From: Clostridium frigidicarnis
GTDB taxonomy: Bacteria; Bacillota; Clostridia; Clostridiales; Clostridiaceae
DNA length: 64,000 bases
Assembly: GCF_900111985.1 (NCBI RefSeq)
Contig: NZ_FOKI01000005.1
Span: 1-64,000 of the forward strand
Direction of reading: 5' to 3'
The translations under genes and the position numbers were made by a program. Below the pieces are notes generated by a model, which had not been told where the DNA came from, did no database searches, and worked only from the letters and a program-made list of their open reading frames with translations. This document shows, piece after piece, positions 46,316 to 54,403 of this stretch. The stretch's first letter is position 1, and each line of letters begins with the position of its first letter.

Positions 46316-46623
46316 TAAATATCCCCTCTTTTCTACACTCAATTCATATAAATATACTCTACCATATATTTTTTTCTCTTTAAACCTTAAACTTCTTATT
46401 TAATATTAGTATTACTATGATATTTAATGAAAACTAATATTTTAAGATTTTATTATATTCTCTCTGTGAACCTCTATTATACAATCCCTAAAGAATAATA
46501 TTAAAATTGAAAAACTTCTTAATATACTATTAAATTAATCATATCCAAAGTATATAATCACATATAGAAAAACATACATGCTTTACCATGTATGTTTTTC
46601 TATATCATTAACTAATAAAAAAT
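46316..46623. other. Intergenic region, AT-rich
   Basis: 308 bp. It has a strong hairpin at 46564-46603 (terminator of the hemolysin III gene). Otherwise I see only AT-rich DNA with the promoter area of the phosphatase gene. Confidence 0.4.
46564..46603 (-). terminator. Terminator after the hemolysin III family gene
   Basis: A 17-bp perfect stem, ATAGAAAAACATACATG with its complement, and a 6-nt loop. Confidence 0.85.
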
Positions 46624-47259
46624 CTATATATATAATAGTATACAGAAAAAATGACAAACACTTCCCGCTATAACAAACAAATGCCATATAGCATGATTAT
46701 ATGACCAATTATCTTTAATAAAGAATATACATCCCAAACTATAAAACAAACCACCAGCAACCAATAAGACTATACCTGGAGTAGCTATGGCTGCAACAAG
46801 ATATTTAATCGCAAATATTATTGACCATCCCATAACATTATAAAGAAGTGTGGCTACCTTATCTAATTTTTCAAACCAAACTGCCTTTAGTACTATCCCT
46901 ACTATAGTAAGTCCCCATACTACTCCAAATATCCACCATCCTACGGTTGGACGTAAAACTGTCAGTGTAAAAGGCGTATATGTTCCTGCTATTAGAAAGT
47001 ATATTGATGAATGATCTATTATTCTAAAGATTTTTTTCGCCTTTTTATTTGTTATGCTGTGATAAAGGGTTGACCCTAAATAAAGTTCTATTAAAGCTAT
47101 GCCAAATATTGTGAATCCTACTATTTTATAAGTATCATGAGATTGTGCTGAAAATACTATAAGCAAAACTGCTGCTGCTATTGCAAGTAACGTACCTATT
47201 CCATGCGTAATTGCATTAGCAATTTCCTCTCCTTTTGTATAAAAATTAATATCATCCAT
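46624..47259 (-). CDS. Hemolysin III family membrane protein (TrhA/YqfA-like)
   Basis: 211 residues with seven membrane segments, the PAQR/HlyIII fold. Motifs are EEIANAITHGIGTLLAI at the N-terminus, YHSITNKKAKKIFRIIDHSSIYFLIAGTYTPF (as FRIIDHSSIYFLIAGTYTPF) with the metal-binding His and Asp, and HAIWHLFVIAGSVCHFF with two His near the C-terminus. The family name is historical. The members are membrane proteins possibly acting as zinc-dependent hydrolases. It is monocistronic. Confidence 0.92.
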   Translation of the reverse strand: MDDINFYTKGEEIANAITHGIGTLLAIAAAVLLIVFSAQSHDTYKIVGFTIFGIALIELYLGSTLYHSITNKKAKKIFRIIDHSSIYFLIAGTYTPFTLTVLRPTVGWWIFGVVWGLTIVGIVLKAVWFEKLDKVATLLYNVMGWSIIFAIKYLVAAIATPGIVLLVAGGLFYSLGCIFFIKDNWSYNHAIWHLFVIAGSVCHFFCILLYI

Positions 47260-47395
47260 AATTTATATCTCCATTCATAATTTTATATTAATTAAATTTT
47301 ATTCTTTATATATATCAATGTCAAACTTATACTCATTTTTTCATCAAACTTTATCATATCCTAAGTATAACATCTTAACTTACTATTTTTTATAT

Positions 47396-47559
47396 TAGGC
47401 ACATGAAAGAAAATAACAAGTCCAAGATGACATGTATATTTTATATCAAACAAGGAAGTGATATTAGTTCATAGCATAAGGCTATGGGCTACTATCGCTG
47501 ACACAGTATGGCACAAAATAGACTAGCATACTGACTTGTTATTTTTTGAATGTGCCTTA
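47396..47559. repeat. Dispersed palindromic repeat, copy E (long form)
   Basis: It has the same outer arms as the short copies (TAGGCACATGAAAGAAAATA ... TTTTTTGAATGTGCCTTA) and the core GACTAGCATACTGACTTGTT, but carries about 95 extra bp between the halves. The insert contains its own hairpin, GTGATATTAGTTCATAGC with GCTATGGGCTACTATCGC, so the element folds as nested stems. Confidence 0.75.
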
Positions 47560-47590
47560 TACATATATTAATATTTTAACTCTAAATTAT

Positions 47591-47642
47591 AATATAGGAT
47601 ATCCAATAATATATTTAAATATATTATTGGATATCCTATATT
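47591..47642. repeat. Perfect 52-bp palindrome
   Basis: Every base from 47591 to 47642 pairs with its mirror, with centre TTT/AAA at 47616/47617 and inner AATAATATATTT. It contains GGATATCC on both sides. It may be a terminator or cruciform, and no loop is needed. Confidence 0.85.
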
Positions 47643-47879
47643 TATAAACCTAAAATTTTATTATATTGAGTCTTATATTTTAAAATAATTAATTGTATTT
47701 AATACTATTTAAACAATCCTTTAAAAGTTTTCGACAAAATATTTAATAAAAAGTTTTCTTATTATCAATTTAAATATTAATGATAAATTGTTATAATATA
47801 AAGTATTAAACACTATATTTAATGGTTAGATTTATCATTAAATGTAAAATTTAAACATATAAATTTAGGAGGTGCAAAT

Positions 47880-48905
47880 TTGGGTCACACAAACAAAAGA
47901 TTAAATTATATTGATGTCGCTAAAGGTATCCTTATATTAACTGTAATAATATCTCATGCACCAACAGAACTTGCACAATACATGTACTGGTTTCATATGC
48001 CTGCATTCTTTTTTATAAGCGGTTTATTATATAAAAATAATTTTGATTTCAAAACTCAATTTACAAAATTTTTCTTGCCTTATATGGCATTTTCTTTTGT
48101 AGATATACTTCTTTGTTTTTTAACATCTCCTGAAACTCTATCTTTAAGTAATTTTATTTCATACTTTTCAAAGCATCTATATAGTGGTAAGGCAACGGGT
48201 GGAGTATTTTGGTTTATTCCAGTATTATTTTTTACAAAACTTATATTTGATTTTCTTAAAAAGAATTTTAATAACTTTTTTATCATTTTAATTGGTGTTA
48301 TTAGTTATTTAATGGCTCATAGATATTCTATTAATAATATTCCAGAGCATATTGTAGATATTACATTAGATAATTATAAATTATGGGATTTTGATGTTAT
48401 ATTCATGTCCCTCCCTTATTATATAATTGGATATTACGCTAAACCTATAATATCATTTGTAGAAAGCAAAATTACTTTATTTCTATCTATCTTAGGAGTA
48501 TTAATTTTCACTTATTTAAATTGGGAAATGGAATTTTACTACTATTTGAATATGAAATTTTCTTATTACAAGGAACCTGTACTTGACTTAGTGGTTCCAC
48601 TTCTATTTATTATTTTAATTTTAAGTTTAAGCTATAGAATAACTCTTTGGGGTAAATATAAAAATTTAAGTTATATTGGTAAAAATTCATTAGTTATAAT
48701 GTATCTCCATAACCCTATAGGTTCTTTCTTTGTACAACGTTATTTTGTTGGACCTGTATCATTTTTAATAATTGGATTAACATCTTCATTAATAATAAAT
48801 AAGTATTTAATAGATAAAAGTGATCTGCTTAAATTTATAACTAAAGGAATCTCTCCTTCCAAAAAATCTTCTAGAGAAGTTCAACTTTCATCTTTAAAAT
48901 ATTAA
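47880..48905 (+). CDS. Acyltransferase 3 family membrane protein
   Basis: 341 residues from a TTG at 47880, which has AGGAGGTG at a good distance. Its N-terminus RLNYIDVAKGILILTVIISH and WFHMPAFFFISGLLYK are the Acyl_transf_3 signatures, including the conserved His. There are about ten membrane segments. Such enzymes O-acetylate cell-surface sugars. There is no C-terminal SGNH domain, so it is not OatA-type. It is monocistronic. The substrate is unknown. Confidence 0.9.
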   Translation: MGHTNKRLNYIDVAKGILILTVIISHAPTELAQYMYWFHMPAFFFISGLLYKNNFDFKTQFTKFFLPYMAFSFVDILLCFLTSPETLSLSNFISYFSKHLYSGKATGGVFWFIPVLFFTKLIFDFLKKNFNNFFIILIGVISYLMAHRYSINNIPEHIVDITLDNYKLWDFDVIFMSLPYYIIGYYAKPIISFVESKITLFLSILGVLIFTYLNWEMEFYYYLNMKFSYYKEPVLDLVVPLLFIILILSLSYRITLWGKYKNLSYIGKNSLVIMYLHNPIGSFFVQRYFVGPVSFLIIGLTSSLIINKYLIDKSDLLKFITKGISPSKKSSREVQLSSLKY

Positions 48906-48909
48906 AATT

Positions 48910-48950
48910 TAAAGGCTATGAAATTATTACAAACAATTTCATAGCCTTTA
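48910..48950. terminator. Bidirectional terminator
   Basis: 16-bp perfect arms TAAAGGCTATGAAATT (48910-48925) and complement (48935-48950) between convergent genes. Confidence 0.9.
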
Positions 48951-48988
48951 TTATTTTAAATTTGATTTTCCCCACTACATAAGCAACA

Positions 48989-50008
48989 CTATTTATAAAT
49001 TTCATGCTTATAAATTATATTTTCGTCTTCAAAAACTTTTATTTCTCCTACTATTCCATTGTCAGAAGTTTTATCATTAACTTCTAATTTAAACATTGAG
49101 TTTGACCCCTTCTTTATTGGTACAAATATATCCTCATTAAATATATTCATATCACTTTCTTCATCCATATTATTTAAATCTTTTATATTTTTATATTCAT
49201 ATTTATCTTGTACATAATTAAAAATTTTGCTTGTTTCCTTCCATCTTTCTGGACAATTTAATACAACTATTATTACATCACTAGGTCCATTTTTAACTGA
49301 TGTTACAAGACATTTACCGGCTCCTCCTGTATACCCTGTTTTAACACCATTAGCTCCTGGTATTTGCCATAATATTTTATTTATATTGTTATAACTTCTA
49401 GTAAAGTTATATTCTCCTTGAGGTATTTCTTTTTTTCCAACAATGTCATTAAAAAATTTATCCTCTTTAGCTTTAGCAGTTGCCATAGCTAGATCATATG
49501 CAGTTGAGTAATGCCTATTGCTATCTAGTCCATGTGGAGATTCAAAGTTAGAATCCATAAGTCCAATCTCTATGGCATACTCATTCATAACTTTACAATA
49601 CTCCTCTACACTTCCACTTACTCCTTCAGCTATTGCAATAGCTGCATCATTTCCTGATTTAAACATTAACCCAACCAAGAGTTCTCTTAAAGTTACTTTT
49701 TCACCTTTTTTATATCCAACCGTTGAACCTCTAACTGATGCTGCATTTTTACTTATCTCAAATTCCTTATCTAAATCTCCATATTTTATTGCTACTAAAG
49801 ATGTTATTATTTTGGTAGTACTAGCCATTGGAACAATTGCTGTTCCCTTTTTTTCATACAATACTCTTCTCGTCTTACTATCTATAGCTATAGCATAATG
49901 TGCACTTACATCAAATTGTTTTTCTTTTTTTTCATCTGCAACACAATTTAAAGTGAGTAAATTTATAACTATGAAAATAGTAACCATCATAGAAATTATT
50001 CTTTTCAT
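48989..50008 (-). CDS. D-alanyl-D-alanine carboxypeptidase (PBP5/DacF-like)
   Basis: 339 residues from the ATG at 50008, preceded by AAGGAG. The 50041 start is not supported. It has a signal peptide (MKRIISMMVTIFIVINLL, cleavage near CVADE). Serine-peptidase motifs are STTK near residue 61, SGND near residue 116 and KTGYTGGAG near residue 225. It trims the terminal D-Ala from peptidoglycan stem peptides. It is a second copy besides dacF at 52724. It is divergent from the DUF2953-gerW pair, which suggests a spore-cortex link (inference). Confidence 0.92.
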   Translation of the reverse strand: MKRIISMMVTIFIVINLLTLNCVADEKKEKQFDVSAHYAIAIDSKTRRVLYEKKGTAIVPMASTTKIITSLVAIKYGDLDKEFEISKNAASVRGSTVGYKKGEKVTLRELLVGLMFKSGNDAAIAIAEGVSGSVEEYCKVMNEYAIEIGLMDSNFESPHGLDSNRHYSTAYDLAMATAKAKEDKFFNDIVGKKEIPQGEYNFTRSYNNINKILWQIPGANGVKTGYTGGAGKCLVTSVKNGPSDVIIVVLNCPERWKETSKIFNYVQDKYEYKNIKDLNNMDEESDMNIFNEDIFVPIKKGSNSMFKLEVNDKTSDNGIVGEIKVFEDENIIYKHEIYK

Positions 50009-50077
50009 TGTTATCTTCTCCTTATTATTAGTATATTTCAAAATTTATAAGTCAATAATATAACTGGAGGTATAAGT

Positions 50078-50635
50078 ATGGTTTTTTTAGTTGTTATTTC
50101 CATAATTTCTTTAATAATATTTTTAAAGATTCCAATTAGCTTTAAAATTCTTATAGAAAATACTCATATTGTTATAAAATTATATAACTTTACTTTATTT
50201 GATACATTAAATAAACCTAAAGTTTCTAAGAATATTAAAAATAAAAATAGTAAAAGAAAAAATACTTCAAATATATCTTTGCCTGAAATACAAGAAATAT
50301 TCCAAAGAATTTCTTCAAATAAGTTTAAACCTTCTATTAAACACTATCTATCTTTACACTTAGGACTAGAAGATTCTTGTACTTTAGCTTTACTATATGG
50401 AAGTTTATATAATTTTTCTCCTATTATCTATGCAATACTCAATTCATTCTTTAACATAAAGGATTATAATTTTATAATAACTCCTCATTTTAACCAAAAA
50501 ATCTTAAATGTTGAAATTAAAAGTATAATTTATGCAAGTATTGCAAACATTATATATATAGGAGCTATTATTTCTATTTTTCTTATGCATAATAAATTTA
50601 ATAAAATAAAATCTAATAAATTTAAGGAGGCATAA
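50078..50635 (+). CDS. DUF2953 domain-containing membrane protein
   Basis: 185 residues with an N-terminal membrane segment (about 2-20) and a C-terminal one (about 148-170). The central part HLGLEDSCTLALLYGSLYNF fits DUF2953 (YtfI-like). In Bacillus and Clostridium this gene precedes gerW/ytfJ and is linked to sporulation or germination. It is only 3 bp from gerW here. The SD GGAGG lies before the ATG. Its function is unknown. Confidence 0.85.
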   Translation: MVFLVVISIISLIIFLKIPISFKILIENTHIVIKLYNFTLFDTLNKPKVSKNIKNKNSKRKNTSNISLPEIQEIFQRISSNKFKPSIKHYLSLHLGLEDSCTLALLYGSLYNFSPIIYAILNSFFNIKDYNFIITPHFNQKILNVEIKSIIYASIANIIYIGAIISIFLMHNKFNKIKSNKFKEA

Positions 50636-50638
50636 CTT

Positions 50639-51043
50639 ATGGAAAATCATCCTATTGAAAATTTAATGAAATGTACTATGGAAAACATCAAAGATATGAT
50701 AGATGTTAATACTATAGTTGGCGAGCCTGTAGTAACTGGTGAAGGTACAACTATTGTACCTATTTCAAAGGTTTCCTTTGGATTTGCATCTGGTGGTAGT
50801 GAATTTTTAACAAAACATAATTCTTCTAATAATCTAGGCAACCTAAAAGTACCATTTGGTGGAGGATCTGGAGCTGGCGTAACTGTAAAACCAGTGGGCT
50901 TTTTAGTTATAGGCAAAGATTCAATACGAATGCTTTCTGTTGATGCAGACAATACTTATGATAAAATTGTAGATTCCGTACCTCAAGTTATTGATATGGT
51001 ATCATCCATATTTAATAAAAACGCAAAAGAAAAAGAACAGTAA
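50639..51043 (+). CDS. gerW: GerW/YtfJ family sporulation protein
   Basis: 134 residues. The segments ENLMKCTMENIKDMIDVNTI, ISKVSFGFASGGSEF and GGGSGAGVTVKPVGFLVI are characteristic of YtfJ (GerW), a spore protein needed for proper germination in Bacillus. It is the second gene of an operon with DUF2953, with the SD AAGGAGG. Its stop codon is inside a 36-bp palindrome that acts as terminator. Confidence 0.93.
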   Translation: MENHPIENLMKCTMENIKDMIDVNTIVGEPVVTGEGTTIVPISKVSFGFASGGSEFLTKHNSSNNLGNLKVPFGGGSGAGVTVKPVGFLVIGKDSIRMLSVDADNTYDKIVDSVPQVIDMVSSIFNKNAKEKEQ

Positions 51044-51061
51044 TTACTGTTCTTTTTCTTT
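51026..51061. terminator. Terminator palindrome at the gerW stop codon
   Basis: A perfect 36-bp palindrome centred on the stop codon: AAAGAAAAAGAACAGTAA and its complement, ending in T-rich sequence. Confidence 0.8.
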
Positions 51062-51062
51062 G

Positions 51063-51212
51063 TTAGGCATCTAAAAAATAATAGGCAACAGATTACAAGT
51101 ATATTTGGTATAAGACAAATAGTTAAAAGTTACTCATAGTAGTGCTATGTGTGACTTTTGACGATTAGGTATTATGCCAAATAGACGACAATACTGGTCT
51201 ATTATTTTTTTG
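51063..51212. repeat. Dispersed palindromic repeat, divergent long form (copy G)
   Basis: It has TAGGCATCTAAAAAATAATA at the left and ACAATACTGGTCTATTATTT with TTTTTGAAGATTCC at the right, an imperfect counterpart of copy E. The interior hairpin GTTAAAAGTTACTCATAG / GCTATGTGTGACTTTTGAC and flanking TATTTGGTAT / ATGCCAAATAGAC repeat the nested-stem design with changed, compensating sequence. It overlaps the scpB end. Confidence 0.65.
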
Positions 51213-51828
51213 AAGATTCCTCAATAATCTCTATGTCTTTAATATCATCTTCTAATTCTAAACTTATATTTTCATCTATTAAATTATCTATATTAGGAAG
51301 TTCATTTAATGTTTCCATATCAAATTGTTTTAAAAATTCTTTAGTTGTTCCATATAATATTGGTCTTCCTATAACATCTAGCCTTCCACATTCCTTGATT
51401 AATTGTCTTTCTATAAGCTTTTGTACTGCACTTTCGCTTTTAACTCCCCTTATTTCATCAATATCAATTCTTGTAATAGGTTGTTTATATGCTACTATAG
51501 CTAATGTCTCTAGTGCAGCTTGAGATAGTGATTGTCTTACATTAGTTTTTAAAATCTTTTGTATAAATTGACTATTTTCTGGCTTTGTAACAAGTTGATA
51601 AGAGCCATTTATATGTATTAGTTTAATTCCCCTTTTTTCTTTACTATATTCTACACTTAATTCTTCTAGTACTTCTTTAGTATAAGAAGTACTACATTCT
51701 ATTATGTTAGAAATATCCTTAAGCTTCATAGGTTCTCCACTTACAAACAGTAATGATTCAACTGCTGATATATATACTTTTTTTCTTGATAAACTTTCAA
51801 ATTCGCACTGCTTGTCTTTAATTTTCAT
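51202..51828 (-). CDS. scpB: Segregation and condensation protein B
   Basis: 208 residues from the ATG at 51828. The longer ORF start lies inside scpA. Winged-helix ScpB motifs are AVESLLFVSGEPMKLKDIS, SQAALETLAIVAYKQPITR and GRPILYGTTKEFL. It works with ScpA and SMC in chromosome condensation and segregation. It overlaps scpA by 11 bp (ATG within the scpA end), so translation is coupled. The C-terminus is acidic. Confidence 0.95.
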   Translation of the reverse strand: MKIKDKQCEFESLSRKKVYISAVESLLFVSGEPMKLKDISNIIECSTSYTKEVLEELSVEYSKEKRGIKLIHINGSYQLVTKPENSQFIQKILKTNVRQSLSQAALETLAIVAYKQPITRIDIDEIRGVKSESAVQKLIERQLIKECGRLDVIGRPILYGTTKEFLKQFDMETLNELPNIDNLIDENISLELEDDIKDIEIIEESSKK

Positions 51829-52573
51829 CTTCTTCCCAAACCCCTTCAATGTATATTTTTTGGAAGTTCCCTTCTTGTACAACTTTTATAATTCTGTCTT
51901 TTATAAGCTCTAATATTGCCAAGAATGTTACAACTATTTCAATCTTACACTCACATTCCATCATAATATCTGAAAACTTAGTACTGCCTGTCCTATATAG
52001 CTTTTCTTTTATCTCTTTCATTTTATCTTCAATTTTATATTTATCAACTGGAATTTCCCTTGATATAACATTCGAAGTATTTTTTTTATTATTATATCTA
52101 TTTATTAATTCATTATATAAATTATATAACTTAAGCATGGTTACATTTTTAAGTAGTTCTTCGTTGGTTAAAATCTTCTTATCTTCTATGATTTCTGGCT
52201 TTTTAGAAAAAATAAATCCAGCATCTCCTTTTTTTATTCCTAAATACTCTGCAGCTTTTTTAAATTTCTTATATTCTATAAGTTTATTCATAAGTATTTT
52301 TTTTAAATCTTCTTCATCTTCCTCATCATCTTCTTTCTTTTCTTTAGGAAGTAATGTTTTAGATTTAATTTCTAAAAGAGTAGCTGCCATTACTATAAAC
52401 TCAGAAGTAATTTCAAGATCTAATTCTTTCATTCCATCTATGTATTGTAAATATTGGTTGGTTATATCATATATTTTTATATTATAAATATCCATTTCAT
52501 TTTTCTTTATGAGATGTAATAATAAATCAAATGGCCCCTCGAAATTAGATATTTTTATGTTTAGATGTTGCAT
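51818..52573 (-). CDS. scpA: Segregation and condensation protein A
   Basis: 251 residues. The kleisin signatures are NFEGPFDLLLHLIKKNEMDI near the N-terminus, FIVMAATLLEIKSKTLLP, an acidic run (KKEDDEEDEEDL) and the C-terminal winged helix with VVTFLAILELIKD. It bridges the SMC heads together with ScpB. It is the first gene of the scpAB pair. Confidence 0.95.
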   Translation of the reverse strand: MQHLNIKISNFEGPFDLLLHLIKKNEMDIYNIKIYDITNQYLQYIDGMKELDLEITSEFIVMAATLLEIKSKTLLPKEKKEDDEEDEEDLKKILMNKLIEYKKFKKAAEYLGIKKGDAGFIFSKKPEIIEDKKILTNEELLKNVTMLKLYNLYNELINRYNNKKNTSNVISREIPVDKYKIEDKMKEIKEKLYRTGSTKFSDIMMECECKIEIVVTFLAILELIKDRIIKVVQEGNFQKIYIEGVWEEDEN

Positions 52574-52641
52574 TTATTTTATCTCTCCTAATATATATTA
52601 GCTACATAAATATAATATCAATATAACATTTAGTTATCAAC

Positions 52642-52694
52642 AATAAAAAACCTTTCCAGAGCATTTTAATTATGCTTTAGAAAGGTTTTTTATT
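52642..52694 (-). terminator. Terminator after dacF
   Basis: 15-bp arms AATAAAAAACCTTTC and complement, with an internal GCAT/ATGC pairing. T-rich on the minus strand. Confidence 0.85.
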
Positions 52695-52723
52695 ACAAAT
52701 TGTTAAAAAGACATTATATTTAT

Positions 52724-53890
52724 TTAATTGTTAAACATATTTTTTATGTTATACTTTAGATTATCTATAACTCCGCCCTTTTTAATATCTCTATCAGTAT
52801 ATATTTCAACTTGCCCAACTTCTTTATCTCCTATATAAAACTTACATGAGCCTACTGTTTCTCCTTCTTTATAGGATTTTCTATCAGCATTAAGTTCTAT
52901 TTTTGAAGTTACTTCTTCTTCTTTGCCTTTTTCTAAAGTTACATTTAAATCTCCATTAGCTTTAGCCATGAAGAATTTTTCTCCGCTTTTATCTAATACA
53001 ACTTTTTCTACTTCCTCATCCTTAGTAGCTAACTTTTTGCTATAAAACTTAGAGAAACCATGGTTTAATAACATGCTCGCATCTCTATTTCTTATTTTAT
53101 ATGTTGGTGCTCCCATAATTACGCTTAACATTCTTACATTATCTCTTACAGCAGTGGCTGATATACAATATTTAGCTTCTTCTGTATATCCTGTTTTTAA
53201 TCCATCACAGCCCTTAAAAAATCTTACTAGCTTGTTATGATTCACCAACTCTATTGGACTTTTTCTTCCTTCAGATATGGTTTCCATATATGTACCTGTA
53301 TATTTTAATATTGTAGGATGTTTAAGCAATTCCATAGACATAATTCCTATATCATAAGCTGTACTTACATGTCCTGATGCTGGAAGTCCATTACAATTCT
53401 TAAAAATTGTATCCTTCATTCCTAGTTCTTCACAACGTTTATTCATTATTTGAACAAATGCTTCTTCACTTCCACCTAAATATTCTGCTAAAGCTACTGC
53501 AGCATCATTTCCAGAAGCTATACCAACACCTTTTAACAGTTCCTCTACAGTTCTTATTTCCCCAATATCAAGTAACATAGTGCTACCACCCATTTTTTTT
53601 GCATTTTCACTGCATGTTACCTTATCCTCTAATTTTATTTTGCCACTATCTACTGCTTCCATTGTTAATAACATAGTCATTATTTTAGTTACAGATGCAG
53701 GTGCAAATTTTTCATGTGAATTTTTTTCATAAAGTATATTTCCACTAATAGGTTCAATTAATAAAGCGGATCTAGCCTCAACATCTAATCCTTTATTTTC
53801 CTCTGCATTTACTTTAACACCAGTTATTAATGAAATAATGAAAATTACTACTAAAAATAATGAAATTTTTCTTTTAAAACATTCTTTCAT
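52724..53890 (-). CDS. dacF: D-alanyl-D-alanine carboxypeptidase DacF
   Basis: 388 residues from the ATG at 53890, with GGAG 8 nt upstream. It has a signal peptide (about 1-30, ending VNAEE). Active-site motifs are SVTK near residue 65, SGND near residue 126 and KTGYTEEAK near residue 228. A C-terminal PBP5-like beta domain and an amphipathic tail follow. Its position next to pdp-punA-deoB and the Bacillus synteny (drm-pupG-dacF) identify it as the sporulation-linked DacF. The spoIIA genes are not behind it here. Confidence 0.93.
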   Translation of the reverse strand: MKECFKRKISLFLVVIFIISLITGVKVNAEENKGLDVEARSALLIEPISGNILYEKNSHEKFAPASVTKIMTMLLTMEAVDSGKIKLEDKVTCSENAKKMGGSTMLLDIGEIRTVEELLKGVGIASGNDAAVALAEYLGGSEEAFVQIMNKRCEELGMKDTIFKNCNGLPASGHVSTAYDIGIMSMELLKHPTILKYTGTYMETISEGRKSPIELVNHNKLVRFFKGCDGLKTGYTEEAKYCISATAVRDNVRMLSVIMGAPTYKIRNRDASMLLNHGFSKFYSKKLATKDEEVEKVVLDKSGEKFFMAKANGDLNVTLEKGKEEEVTSKIELNADRKSYKEGETVGSCKFYIGDKEVGQVEIYTDRDIKKGGVIDNLKYNIKNMFNN

Positions 53891-54019
53891 ATCATACACT
53901 CCTCTCAAATATATCTTTTCCATTTTTCATTAAATTATGACAAATTTCATTATTATATTTACATTATACCCATTTTAACTTATCTTTGATTAAAGCTTTA
54001 ATTTTTCAACTTAAAATTT

Positions 54020-54245
54020 CTATAATTCTCTACACAAGAGAATTAATTTAAACCGAAAAGTGATGTCTAATCAACGCAAACTAGCTGGCACTTAAAAATT
54101 ACGTATCACTAACACTCCAATCTTCTACAAGCTATAGATGTGTGCTCTTTAGGATATAAGTACCATCACGACCCTAAATAAGTTCCTCTAATCTTTAGTT
54201 GAAACGATGTACTTTTCTTAAGCAAACTCCATCTGAAACTAAGAA
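54020..54245 (-). ncRNA. Candidate structured RNA (unassigned)
   Basis: A less AT-rich island isolated between the pdp terminator and dacF. On the minus strand it can form AAGTAC.../...GTACTT, TTTAGG/CCTAAA and AAGTG/CACTT stems and ends in a terminator-like hairpin AATTCTCT/AGAGAATT (54025-54045). I know no matching riboswitch motif. It could be a small RNA or a dacF leader, or the remnant of a mobile element. Confidence 0.35.
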
Positions 54246-54271
54246 TAACCTCATAATTTCATAAAAAATAA

Positions 54272-54316
54272 AAAGAAGTTATTACAATATACTTTAAACA
54301 TTGTAATAACTTCTTT
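54272..54316 (-). terminator. Terminator after pdp
   Basis: A 17-bp perfect stem AAAGAAGTTATTACAAT (54272-54288) with 54300-54316, T-rich beyond on the minus strand. Confidence 0.88.
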
Positions 54317-54355
54317 ATTATCTAATTAAATTCCATGTGAACCTAATAATCACTT

Positions 54356-54395
54356 TAGGCACATGAAAGAAAACAACAAGTCGAATGTGCCTTAT
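54356..54395. repeat. Dispersed palindromic repeat, truncated copy F
   Basis: The left half TAGGCACATGAAAGAAAACA-ACAAGTC is joined directly to the right end GAATGTGCCTTA. The central half is missing, apparently a deletion derivative. Confidence 0.7.
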
Positions 54396-54403
54396 ATAAA
54401 ATA

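Larger units (their letters stand above)
47260..47879. other. Intergenic region with long palindromic repeat and a 52-bp palindrome
   Basis: 620 bp without genes. It contains repeat copy E (47396-47559), a perfect 52-bp palindrome (47591-47642) and the promoter region of the acyltransferase gene, with a TATAAT at about 47790. Its SD AGGAGGTG is at 47867-47874. Confidence 0.6.
53891..54403. other. Intergenic region with candidate RNA, terminator and repeat copy F
   Basis: 513 bp between dacF and pdp. From right to left on the minus strand: truncated repeat F (54356-54395), the pdp terminator (54272-54316), a candidate structured RNA (54020-54245) and the dacF promoter region. No protein-coding ORF was seen. 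Confidence 0.5.

Noticed and set aside
46624-47259. A haemolytic toxin gene
   Set aside because: The hemolysin III name is historical. The protein is a PAQR-type seven-helix membrane protein with no evidence of toxin function.
54020-54245. T-box or known riboswitch upstream of dacF
   Set aside because: The T-box sequence GGTGG..CC and other class-defining motifs are absent. Only generic stems are visible.
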